A stretch of DNA of 7,777 bases from Chlamydiota bacterium (GCA_021772355.1 JAJFMB010000252.1:1-7777); one strand, 5' to 3'. Shown: positions 1 to 5,963, counted from the stretch's first letter. Translations and numbers: made by a program. The notes: generated from the letters alone by a model not told the origin.

Positions 1-1198
1 GTGCATCGTCAACGCGATCTTTCTTCTCTTTCATTTCCACTTCGGTTGCAGCACCGACGCGAATGACTCCCACGCCACCGGCGAGCTTAGCAAGACGCTC
101 TTGTAGTTTTTCGCGATCGTAATCAGATTCAGTTTCCTGAATTTGACGTTTAATTTGCGCAATGCGGTCTTGAATCTGCTGTTTGTCTCCCATCCCTTCG
201 ATAAGGGTGGTGTCTTCTTTTTTTATCACGGCTTTTTTTACGCTACCAAGCATGTCCAGCGTGACGCTATCTAGTTTTAGGCCGAGCTCTTCGCTAATGA
301 CTTGACCGCCTGTGAGCATAGCAATATCTTGAAGCATTGCTTTACGACGATCACCGAAACCAGGAGCTTTTACGGCGCACACTTTTAAGCCTGCGCGAAG
401 TCTATTGACAACGAGTGTTGCAAGCGCTTCCCCTTCGATGTCTTCTGCAATAATCAGTAGGCTTTTTCCACTTTCAGCAACAGCTTGTAGAATTGGGATC
501 ATATCCTTGATCACAGAAATCTTTTTGTCGCAGATAAGGATATAAGCGTCTTCGAGCAAACATTCTTGAGTCTCTGCATTTGTCATAAAGTAGGCAGAGA
601 GGTAGCCGCGGTCGAAGTTCATGCCTTCCACAACATCAAGTGTTGTTTCGAAACCTTTCGCTTCTTCTACTGTGATTGTTCCGTCTTTACCAACGCGCTC
701 CATAGCATTTGCGATGATGTCGCCAATCTCTTTATCGTTGTTGGCAGAAATGGTTGCAACTTGAGCGATCTCATTTTTATCTTTAATGGGCTTGCTCATT
801 TTATGTAATTCTTCTACGACGGCACGCACAGCCTTTTCCATTCCTCTTTTTAGATCGAGGGGATTAGCTCCGGCAGCTACGTTGCGAAGACCTTTGGTGT
901 AGATATCTTCAGCAAGAACAGTCGCTGTTGTTGTTCCATCACCGGCATTATCTCCGGTTTTACTGGCAACTTCTTTGACCATTTGAGCGCCCATGTTCTC
1001 GTGCTTGTCATCAAGTTCGATTTCTTTTGCTACTGTCACACCGTCTTTTGTGATGTGTGGAGCGCCGAATGATTTATCGATGATGACATTTCGCCCTTTC
1101 GGTCCAAGAGTGACCTTAACGGCGTCAGATAGGGTTTTTACCCCTTTTAGAATTTTTTGACGTGCTTCTTCTTTGTAACGGATATCTTTTGCTGACAT
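1..1198 (-). CDS. groEL: 60 kDa chaperonin GroEL, N-terminal 399 codons (partial, cut by window edge)
   Basis: GroEL is the large chaperonin subunit. It forms the double-ring ATP-driven folding chamber in the cytoplasm and works with the GroES lid. The frame is open from the ATG at 1198 to the window edge. It begins MSAKDIRYKEEARQKILKGV and aligns without gaps to my memory of E. coli GroEL. Visible landmarks are LGPKGRNV (about 30-37), TKDGVTVA with Asp52, the ATP-binding GDGTTTATVLA (86-96, Asp87), the apical segment GYLSAYF (about 198-204), IIAEDIEGEALATLVVN, APGFGDRRKAML, and SDYDREKLQERLAKLAGG. The visible part ends VDDA, so codon 398 is Asp, matching the catalytic Asp398. The C-terminal equatorial domain, about 150 residues, lies outside the window. 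An AGGAG Shine-Dalgarno (1208-1212) sits 9 nt before the ATG. groES is 22 bp upstream, so both are probably on one mRNA. Chlamydiae carry several groEL paralogues; linkage to groES and CIRCE marks this as the main one. Confidence 0.98.
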   Translation of the reverse strand, partial: MSAKDIRYKEEARQKILKGVKTLSDAVKVTLGPKGRNVIIDKSFGAPHITKDGVTVAKEIELDDKHENMGAQMVKEVASKTGDNAGDGTTTATVLAEDIYTKGLRNVAAGANPLDLKRGMEKAVRAVVEELHKMSKPIKDKNEIAQVATISANNDKEIGDIIANAMERVGKDGTITVEEAKGFETTLDVVEGMNFDRGYLSAYFMTNAETQECLLEDAYILICDKKISVIKDMIPILQAVAESGKSLLIIAEDIEGEALATLVVNRLRAGLKVCAVKAPGFGDRRKAMLQDIAMLTGGQVISEELGLKLDSVTLDMLGSVKKAVIKKEDTTLIEGMGDKQQIQDRIAQIKRQIQETESDYDREKLQERLAKLAGGVGVIRVGAATEVEMKEKKDRVDDA

Positions 1199-1220
1199 CG
1201 TGATCTACTCCTGTGTTAAA

Positions 1221-1565
1221 TTATTTTTCAATAACTGCAATTAAATCGTCATTGTTAACAATAACATATTCTTGGTCATTGACTGTGACTTCCTGACCGG
1301 AATATTTGTCGATAAGGACGATATCGCCAACTTTGACGGAAAAAGGAATTAAATTTCCTTCTTTGTCTTTTTTGCCGTTGCCGAGAGCAATAACTTCTGC
1401 TTGCTCTTGTTTTTTCTTAGCTGAATCCGGAAGGAGAATGCCTCCTTTAAGAGATTCTTCAGCCTCAAGCCTTCTGATAAGTACGCGATTGCTAAGAGGT
1501 TGTAGAGGGGTGTTTTGATGCTTCTCTTTTTGACCCGGATTGTTGAGTTCTTGTGTTTGTGCCAT
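1221..1565 (-). CDS. groES: 10 kDa co-chaperonin GroES
   Basis: GroES is the heptameric lid that caps GroEL and triggers substrate release inside the chamber. The protein has the family core LQPLSNRVLIRR (from residue 21), the mobile loop with the hydrophobic tripeptide in GGILLPD, then AKKKQEQAEVIALG and VGDIVLIDKYSGQE, and ends DDLIAVIEK. These stretches closely resemble chlamydial GroES. I chose the ATG at 1565 (114 aa) because AGGAG at 1575-1579 is 9 nt upstream. Two in-frame upstream ATGs, at 1595 and 1574, have their purine stretch directly abutting the codon and are poor starts. From 1565 the protein still carries about 18 more N-terminal residues than E. coli GroES (MAQTQELNNPGQKEKHQNTP), polar and probably disordered. 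groEL follows after 22 bp. A CIRCE operator and promoter lie upstream. Confidence 0.96.
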   Translation of the reverse strand: MAQTQELNNPGQKEKHQNTPLQPLSNRVLIRRLEAEESLKGGILLPDSAKKKQEQAEVIALGNGKKDKEGNLIPFSVKVGDIVLIDKYSGQEVTVNDQEYVIVNNDDLIAVIEK

Positions 1566-1574
1566 AGTGTGCAT

Positions 1575-1611
1575 CTCCTGTTTGGTTAAGCGCATCCTTA
1601 TGCAGGAGCGC
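1575..1611 (-). promoter_or_regulatory. groES leader hairpin that can compete with an SD-covering helix (possible RNA switch)
   Basis: In the groES mRNA leader, GCGC-UCCU (1611-1604) can pair with AGGA-U-GCGC (1598-1590), giving an 8-bp stem with one bulged U and a 5-nt loop. The same left arm contains CUCCUG (1608-1603), a perfect complement of CAGGAG (1580-1575), which is the groES Shine-Dalgarno. The two pairings share bases and exclude each other: one leaves the ribosome site free, the other hides it behind a 22-nt loop. The complementarity is directly visible; a regulatory role is inference. RNA thermometers in heat-shock gene leaders are an established class, but I do not match this to a known family. 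Confidence 0.35.
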
Positions 1612-1649
1612 CGGTGATTATCCGATCCAAAAATATAGCGTAAAGAATC

Positions 1650-1678
1650 ATTATACGCAATACAAATTTAGCACTAAA
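1650..1678 (-). promoter_or_regulatory. Sigma70-type promoter of groESL
   Basis: On the minus strand a perfect TATAAT (1650-1655) lies 17 nt after TTTAGT (1673-1678), a weak -35 hexamer with 3 of 6 matches. The -35 falls inside the right-hand CIRCE arm, as expected for a HrcA-repressed promoter where repressor and RNA polymerase compete. Transcription would start near 1643, leaving a leader of about 78 nt before the groES ATG at 1565. An alternative, weaker -10 (TATATT, 1632-1637) with TTGCGT as -35 lies downstream. The start site is predicted, not measured. Confidence 0.6.
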
Positions 1679-1694
1679 TAAATGAGAGTGCTAA
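1668..1694 (-). promoter_or_regulatory. CIRCE operator (HrcA repressor binding site)
   Basis: CIRCE is the inverted repeat TTAGCACTC-N9-GAGTGCTAA bound by the heat-shock repressor HrcA. In the direction of groES the upstream arm here is a perfect TTAGCACTC (1686-1694), the spacer is exactly 9 nt (1677-1685), and the downstream arm is TAGTGCTAA (1668-1676), one mismatch from consensus. It overlaps the -35 region of the groES promoter. HrcA would repress groESL at normal temperature, with GroEL itself likely acting as co-factor for HrcA as in other bacteria. The element starts one base after the pepF stop codon. Confidence 0.93.
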
Positions 1695-1695
1695 C

Positions 1696-3543
1696 CTATC
1701 GGGCCGGTGTTTTTTGTTCGGGTTTGTTCTCTTGGGGAGTTTCTCCTAAGAGTTTTTCCAATTCGTTTACAAGGGATCCGAATTTTTCAATTGCTTTATT
1801 GACAGGTGTAGGCGTTCGCATGTCGACGCCGGCTGTTTGTAATAAATCAATGGGGTAACGGCTACTGCCCCCTTTTAAGAAATTCAAATAGTCCTCTCTC
1901 TCTGATTTTCCGCCGCCAATCACGCGGTCTGTTAGCGCTAATGCGGCGCTGATACCTGTCGCGTATTGATAGACATAGAAATTGTAGTAGAAATGAGGAA
2001 CACGAGCCCACTCAATATCTGAGTATTCATCAAGTGTTAAATGTTCGCCAAAATATTTTTGATTTAATTTTCTGTACAAGGTTCTTAAGAGTTGCGGGGT
2101 CAATGGTGTATGTTTTTCTGCAAGATCATGAATAGCAAATTCAAATTCGGCAAAAAGAGTTTGTCTGAAGAGGGTTCCGCGAATATCATCAATTTTCTGG
2201 TTGATTAAGAATATTTTTTCCTCTTTAGACTGAGCTCTTTCCATCATAAGGCGCATGAGAAGGTCTTCATTAAAAGTGGAGGCGACTTCAGCGACAAAAA
2301 TAGGGTAGTCTGCATACCAATAAGGTTGTGTGGTGCGTGAAAGAAGGCTGTGCATGCTATGACCCGCTTCATGAGCCAATGTAAAGACATCTCTTAATAA
2401 GTCTTTATAGTTCATAAGAATGTAGGGCATGCTGTCAAAACAGCCGGAGGAGTAGGCTCCGGAGCGTTTACTCTTGTTTTCGTAGCGGTCGACCCAACGA
2501 TCTTCTTTTAAACCTTTGCGCAATAGATTTTGATAGTCGTTACCTAAAGGGGCGACGGATTCGATGATGATATCTTCAGCTTCTTGATAGGGCATTTTGA
2601 TATCGAAATCAGCGATGAGAGGGACTTGTAGATCATAATAATTCAACTCCTCAACGCCTAAGATTTTTTTTCTAAGCTCGATATAGCGGTGTAGAGGAGT
2701 AATGTTGTCCTCTGTAGCTTTAATTAAGGCGTGATAGACGCTAGGATCAATATTTTTGGGATAAAGCGCAGCTTCAACGCAGGAAGGATAATTGCGTGCG
2801 CGCATGCTAAAAATATGCGCTTGTATTTGACCGTTCAACAGCTCGGTTAAGGTGTTTTCAAAATCTGCATACTGTTTGTGAAAACGTTGGAAAACATTTT
2901 TTCTTAGAGTGCGGTCCGGGTCGCGGATAAACATACCGTAAGAGGCGTGGGAGATCGGTTTCTCTTCGCCCTGGCTGTCTTTTGCAGTACCAAAATGAAA
3001 GTCGGCATCGTTTATCGAATTAAACGCTTTGCAAGAGGACATTAATGATTGTCCTGCAAGGGCAATTAGCTTCTCTTCCGAAGAGGAGAGAGTGAATGGT
3101 CGCATGCGAATAATTTTTTCGACATAGAAGCGATACTTCTGTAATTCCGGAGATTCTAAGAAACTCTTTAAGGTTGCAGCTTCAACGGCTAATAGTTCGG
3201 ATTCAAACCAAGAAGTTTCTTTACCAAATTCATGGAAAAGTGCAGAAATTTTTGCAAAAGCGCTTTTGTAGCGCTCTTCAGCGATATCTTCATCGTGTTT
3301 GAGATGGGCATATGTATAAAGTTTTTCAAGTTGCCGTGAAATGGAGAAGATGTTTTCGAGAACTTCATTTAAAATTTGTGAACTTTCGCTTAGTCTTCCT
3401 TGAAAACCCATGATTTCAGGCCAAATTGGATGCTGGTTTGCACGTTTTGCAGTTTCAAAATCTTTTTCCCACTCTTCAAAAGTTGGGTAAAGCGCCTCCA
3501 CATTCCAACAGTCGCCTAATGCTGTCTCTTTTCTCGTTTTCAT
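1696..3543 (-). CDS. pepF: Oligoendopeptidase F (M3B zinc metallopeptidase)
   Basis: PepF is a cytoplasmic zinc endopeptidase that cuts short peptides, helping recycle products of protein breakdown. From the ATG at 3543 the protein has 615 residues, normal for PepF. The zinc motif HExxH is seen as HEAGH with His391, Glu392 and His395. The third ligand is Glu419 in FVAEVASTFNE, 24 residues after the second histidine, as usual in M3 peptidases. Downstream, HFYYNFYVYQYATG matches the Tyr/His-rich substrate-binding segment of the family. The N-terminal half is helical and carries the usual PepF lobe. No signal peptide is visible. An in-frame TTG at 3552 is possible but abuts the AAGGA ribosome site (3553-3557), which is 9 nt before the ATG, so the ATG is preferred. 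The last 25 residues are a hydrophilic tail. No terminator is visible before groES, and pepF next to groES is, as I recall, also the arrangement in Chlamydia. Confidence 0.96.
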   Translation of the reverse strand: MKTRKETALGDCWNVEALYPTFEEWEKDFETAKRANQHPIWPEIMGFQGRLSESSQILNEVLENIFSISRQLEKLYTYAHLKHDEDIAEERYKSAFAKISALFHEFGKETSWFESELLAVEAATLKSFLESPELQKYRFYVEKIIRMRPFTLSSSEEKLIALAGQSLMSSCKAFNSINDADFHFGTAKDSQGEEKPISHASYGMFIRDPDRTLRKNVFQRFHKQYADFENTLTELLNGQIQAHIFSMRARNYPSCVEAALYPKNIDPSVYHALIKATEDNITPLHRYIELRKKILGVEELNYYDLQVPLIADFDIKMPYQEAEDIIIESVAPLGNDYQNLLRKGLKEDRWVDRYENKSKRSGAYSSGCFDSMPYILMNYKDLLRDVFTLAHEAGHSMHSLLSRTTQPYWYADYPIFVAEVASTFNEDLLMRLMMERAQSKEEKIFLINQKIDDIRGTLFRQTLFAEFEFAIHDLAEKHTPLTPQLLRTLYRKLNQKYFGEHLTLDEYSDIEWARVPHFYYNFYVYQYATGISAALALTDRVIGGGKSEREDYLNFLKGGSSRYPIDLLQTAGVDMRTPTPVNKAIEKFGSLVNELEKLLGETPQENKPEQKTPAR

Positions 3544-3580
3544 AGTAACCAATCCTTTGATACGGCGTTGAAAAAAGTAA

Positions 3581-3614
3581 ACTCTATCATTTTCGAGTGA
3601 TTTTTGGATAGAGT
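3581..3614. repeat. 8-bp perfect inverted repeat between divergent pepF and ptsH
   Basis: ACTCTATC (3581-3588) and GATAGAGT (3607-3614) are perfect inverted copies separated by 18 bp. The repeat lies 37 bp upstream of the pepF start, in the 155-bp spacer between the two divergent genes. It could be an operator or a hairpin in the pepF leader. There is no T-run, so it does not look like a terminator. It may be chance. Confidence 0.4.
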
Positions 3615-3637
3615 AGCTCCCATAAATCAGAAATTTA

Positions 3638-3666
3638 TTGATGAATATTTGAGAATAAAATATTTT
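3638..3666 (+). promoter_or_regulatory. Candidate sigma70-type promoter of ptsH
   Basis: TTGATG (3638-3643, 4 of 6 matches to the -35 consensus) and TATTTT (3661-3666, 4 of 6 matches to the -10) are spaced by 17 bp. A start near 3673 would give a leader of about 26 nt. This is a moderate match in AT-rich DNA, so it is tentative. Confidence 0.35.
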
Positions 3667-3698
3667 AGAGCGATTCTAAAAAAAAAGAAGTTGAGATT

Positions 3699-3995
3699 AT
3701 GGCTGGAATAGATCTTTGTGTGCCTAAAGTGAAAGGCGCATTTATCATAAAAAACGATCGCGGTCTACATACAAGACCATCAACCGAGATAGTAAAATGT
3801 GCGGCATTATTCAAATCTGAAATATATCTGTTTTGCCAAAGAGAGAGCTCGAATGCTAAATCGCTTTTGGGAATTTTAATGATGGCTGCGACCAGAGGGT
3901 CACGTGTTCGTGTCGAGGCAGAGGGTGTTGACGCTGAAGAAGCGATTGCAGCACTTCTTAAATTGGCAGAGAATAACTTCAATATGGAGTATTAA
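3699..3995 (+). CDS. ptsH: HPr-family phosphocarrier protein
   Basis: HPr receives phosphate from PTS enzyme I on a histidine and passes it to sugar-specific or regulatory partners. The 98-residue protein has the active-site motif GLHTRPS with His24 (His15 of classic HPr) followed by Arg26-Pro27. The second conserved region reads NAKSLLGILMMA, with Ser55 at the position of the regulatory Ser46 that HPr kinase modifies. The C-terminus has the usual acidic helix (VDAEEAIAALLKLAENN). It is about 10 residues longer than typical HPr, the extra being N-terminal (MAGIDLCVPKVKG). The ATG at 3699 follows a weak AGAAG ribosome site. The gene stands alone: no ptsI is next to it, and a terminator follows directly, so it appears to be transcribed by itself. 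Whether it feeds sugar uptake or only regulation cannot be told here. Confidence 0.88.
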   Translation: MAGIDLCVPKVKGAFIIKNDRGLHTRPSTEIVKCAALFKSEIYLFCQRESSNAKSLLGILMMAATRGSRVRVEAEGVDAEEAIAALLKLAENNFNMEY

Positions 3996-4420
3996 TCTTC
4001 TACGGGAAGAGTTTTTTCTAGGACTCCGCGTGTACAGTAGACCGGTGCGTTATTCATAAGCGCTAAAGTTATGCAATCGCTAGGTCGTGCGTCAATTTCG
4101 ATGATATGGCGGATATCACCCACTGTTTGTTCTAAGAAAAGTCTGGAAAAATACACGGTATCTTGCACATCATTGATCACGACTTGTTTTATCCGAACGT
4201 CTAATCCTCTTAAAATTTGATCCATGAGATCATGTGTCAAAGGTCTGGGATTTTCTGTTCCGGTAAGGTACATCTGCAGAATGTGGCCGACGGTGGGATC
4301 AGTGTAGATGGCAAAACGTTTCTCTTTCGCTCCTAACACTACAACAGTATAAGAACGTGTTTGCATTATTTTATCGAATGTAAGCTGTACGAGTTCGGTA
4401 AGCATAGAATGTGTCACCAC
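3992..4420 (-). CDS. Bifunctional nuclease (BFN/DUF151) domain protein
   Basis: The single domain belongs to the DUF151 family, named from a plant protein reported to have both DNase and RNase activity. Its role in bacteria is poorly known. Supporting segments are the N-terminal strand pattern VVVLGAKEKRFAIYTDPTVGHIL (residues about 27-49), LTHDLMDQILRGLDVRIKQVVINDVQDTVYFSRL, and the strongly conserved EIDARPSDCITLALMNNAPVY near 107-127. The 142-residue length suits a one-domain member lacking a UVR tail. GTG at 4420 is the likely start, because AGGGG (4430-4434) is 9 nt upstream. The first ATG lies five codons further in and would be badly spaced. It lies 52 bp downstream of rpiA on the same strand, with a possible promoter of its own in between. 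Its stop overlaps the ptsH stop. The family call is firm; the biochemical activity is not shown by sequence. Confidence 0.85.
   Translation of the reverse strand: MVTHSMLTELVQLTFDKIMQTRSYTVVVLGAKEKRFAIYTDPTVGHILQMYLTGTENPRPLTHDLMDQILRGLDVRIKQVVINDVQDTVYFSRLFLEQTVGDIRHIIEIDARPSDCITLALMNNAPVYCTRGVLEKTLPVED
3996..4017 (+). terminator. Intrinsic terminator of ptsH, inside the 3' end of the convergent gene
   Basis: Directly after the ptsH stop, TCTTC (3996-4000) pairs with GAAGA (4006-4010), closed further by a T-G pair over a 3-nt loop. It is followed by G and six T (4012-4017). The stem is short, but the T-run and position fit a rho-independent terminator for the plus strand. The same bases code for the last residues of the DUF151 protein on the other strand. 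Confidence 0.5.
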
Positions 4421-4444
4421 TGGTAAGTTCCCCTCATACTACTA

Positions 4445-4473
4445 TCTATAAATATTTCTAATGATTTTGTCAT
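4445..4473 (-). promoter_or_regulatory. Candidate promoter in front of the DUF151 gene
   Basis: On the minus strand ATGACA (4468-4473, 5 of 6 matches to TTGACA) and TATAGA (4445-4450, 4 of 6) are spaced by exactly 17 nt. It starts on the last base of the rpiA stop codon and would give a leader of about 18 nt before the GTG at 4420. It suggests the DUF151 gene can be read apart from rpiA, though read-through is also possible. Confidence 0.35.
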
Positions 4474-5171
4474 TACCGATTTTCTGTGTGTCCATCGGGA
4501 AAGCCGACGATAACTCGGCTTGCTAGGTGAAGAAACAGTCCCGTTTCGACTACCCCAGAAATATCGTGTAAAACATCTTCTGTCAGATCGGGCATGTCTG
4601 GTGGTGCTCTAAATTTGGCATCATAAATGTAGTTGCCGTTATCTGTAATGTAGAATTCACCGTTTTTATCCTTGCGAAAGTCGCCCGTAAAACCCAGGGT
4701 TTCAATTTGCAAGCGTGTGACATTACAGGCAAAGGGGACAACTTCGATCGGTAGAGGGTGTTTTTTTCCTATTTTGTCGACAAGTTTACCATCGTCGACG
4801 ATGATAATAAATTGGTAACACGCATTTGCAATGATTTTCTCTCGCAATAGCGCGCCTCCACCCCCTTTAATGAGAGCTCTTGTAGAATCAACCTCATCCG
4901 CACCATCAACAGCGAGATCTAGGTTTTGAATGGAGCTTGAGTCTACTATGGTAATACCTTGTTGCTTTGCTAACTCTTCAGAACGCTTAGAAGTGGCAAC
5001 TGCAGTAATTTTTAAGCCTTCTTGAACTCTTTTGGCGAGGTGTTTGATAAAAAAGGCGGCAGTAGATCCAGTTCCGATTCCAATGCGCATACCATCATCG
5101 ATTAACTTAACGGCTTCTTTGGCAGCGGCTTCTTTTGCGACATCTGCATAGGTTGCATTAGTATTGGTCAT
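4473..5171 (-). CDS. rpiA: Ribose-5-phosphate isomerase A
   Basis: RpiA interconverts ribose 5-phosphate and ribulose 5-phosphate in the non-oxidative pentose phosphate pathway, supplying ribose for nucleotides. All active-site landmarks are present at a constant offset of 8 from E. coli numbering. The phosphate-binding loop is GIGTGSTAAFFI (31-42). DLAVDGADEVD carries Asp89 and Asp92 (Asp81/Asp84 of E. coli). KGGGGALLREK carries Lys102 (Lys94) and the catalytic Glu111 (Glu103). VDDGKLVDKIGKKHPLPIEVVPFA is the conserved segment ahead of the C-terminal lobe. At 232 residues it is slightly longer than E. coli RpiA (219), mostly at the N-terminus. The ATG at 5171 follows AGGAG (5183-5187), 11 nt upstream. 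It is divergent from the Nif3-family gene, with only 39 bp between the starts, so its promoter must lie within that spacer or the neighbour's coding region. Confidence 0.96.
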   Translation of the reverse strand: MTNTNATYADVAKEAAAKEAVKLIDDGMRIGIGTGSTAAFFIKHLAKRVQEGLKITAVATSKRSEELAKQQGITIVDSSSIQNLDLAVDGADEVDSTRALIKGGGGALLREKIIANACYQFIIIVDDGKLVDKIGKKHPLPIEVVPFACNVTRLQIETLGFTGDFRKDKNGEFYITDNGNYIYDAKFRAPPDMPDLTEDVLHDISGVVETGLFLHLASRVIVGFPDGHTENR

Positions 5172-5181
5172 CTGCTATTGT
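5153..5181 (+). promoter_or_regulatory. Weak candidate promoter of the Nif3-family gene
   Basis: TTGCAT (5153-5158) and TATTGT (5176-5181) are spaced by 17 bp, with 3 and 4 matches to consensus. Most of it lies inside the start of rpiA, which is forced by the 39-bp spacer. Little supports it beyond position and spacing. Confidence 0.2.
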
Positions 5182-5210
5182 TCTCCTCTAAACCCGATTG
5201 TGATAAGAGA

Positions 5211-5963
5211 ATGATTACATTACAAGAGTTTTGTGCCTATTTAGATCAATACCTCGATTGCCGTGCGTTTACTGACTACGGACCCAATGGGTTACAGGTT
5301 GAGGGAAAAAATAAGCTAAAGAAAATTGCGACGGCTGTGAGCGCTAGTCAAGCGACGATTGAAGAAGCTATAGCTTGTGGTGCGGACGCTCTTATCGTTC
5401 ATCACGGTATGTTTTGGAATCGTGATCCTTACGAAGTTGTTGGTGTTAAGAAAGATAAGATCAAACTCTTACTTGAAAACAATGTATCTTTATTGGCTTA
5501 CCACCTTCCTCTCGATGCACATTCTGAAGTGGGAAACAATTGGAAAGCGGCTAAAGATCTAGGATGGAAAAATATAGAACCCTTTGAGATAAAAGGGGTT
5601 CCGTTAGGTGTAAAAGGGGATTTTTCCGAACTGCAGCGGCAAGCCTTCCAGGCCAAATTAGAAACATACTATAATCACTCGGCATCTTGTGCTTTGGGTG
5701 GGCCTCATGAGGTTCAAAGCGCCGTTCTTATCTCAGGTGGCGCCCATTGGAATATCAAGGAAGCCGTGCAAGAGGGTGTTGATTGTTTTATCACCGGAAG
5801 TTTTGACGAGCCGATATGGCACATCGCTCATGAAGAGAAGATTAACTTCTATGCGCTCGGTCATTCAGCTACAGAACGAATTGGTCCTCAAGCTCTTGGA
5901 GATCATCTTAAAAGAGAGTTTGGATTGGACGTACAGTTTCTAGATATTCCCAATCCTTTTTAA
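5211..5963 (+). CDS. Nif3/YbgI-family dinuclear metal-binding protein
   Basis: This is a Nif3-like protein closest in plan to E. coli YbgI. Members form ring-shaped hexamers with a two-metal site. The cellular role is unsettled, although some homologues are annotated as GTP cyclohydrolase 1 type 2. The 250-residue protein shows the family signatures DYGPNGLQVEG (22-32), LIVHHGMFW with His64 and His65, HLPLDAH with Asp102, and GHSATER with His218 and Glu222, together the expected metal ligands. It ends DVQFLDIPNPF, as in YbgI. A TTG at 5178 would add 11 residues but has no ribosome site and would start in rpiA's leader. The ATG at 5211 gives the same N-terminal length as YbgI, though its own ribosome site (AAGAG, almost abutting) is weak. 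It is divergent from rpiA and convergent with the unknown gene, sharing stop-codon bases with the latter. Confidence 0.93.
   Translation: MITLQEFCAYLDQYLDCRAFTDYGPNGLQVEGKNKLKKIATAVSASQATIEEAIACGADALIVHHGMFWNRDPYEVVGVKKDKIKLLLENNVSLLAYHLPLDAHSEVGNNWKAAKDLGWKNIEPFEIKGVPLGVKGDFSELQRQAFQAKLETYYNHSASCALGGPHEVQSAVLISGGAHWNIKEAVQEGVDCFITGSFDEPIWHIAHEEKINFYALGHSATERIGPQALGDHLKREFGLDVQFLDIPNPF

Noticed and set aside
566..808. 80-residue plus-strand open frame
   Set aside because: It lies wholly inside the well-conserved groEL coding region on the other strand, has no ribosome site, and has no recognisable domain.
1306..1518. 70-residue plus-strand open frame
   Set aside because: Antisense shadow of groES; composition reflects reversed groES codons.
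3665..3982. 105-residue minus-strand open frame
   Set aside because: Antisense to ptsH, whose HPr motifs are clear. The Ser/Ala-rich translation is typical of a shadow frame.
5178..5210. TTG start giving the Nif3-family protein 11 extra residues
   Set aside because: No ribosome site upstream, and the extra residues are absent from the YbgI-type N-terminus; the ATG at 5211 fits better.
5377..5943. Two plus-strand open frames (61 and 84 residues) in other frames of the Nif3-family gene
   Set aside because: The Nif3 reading frame carries all family motifs throughout; these are overlapping shadows without starts of their own.
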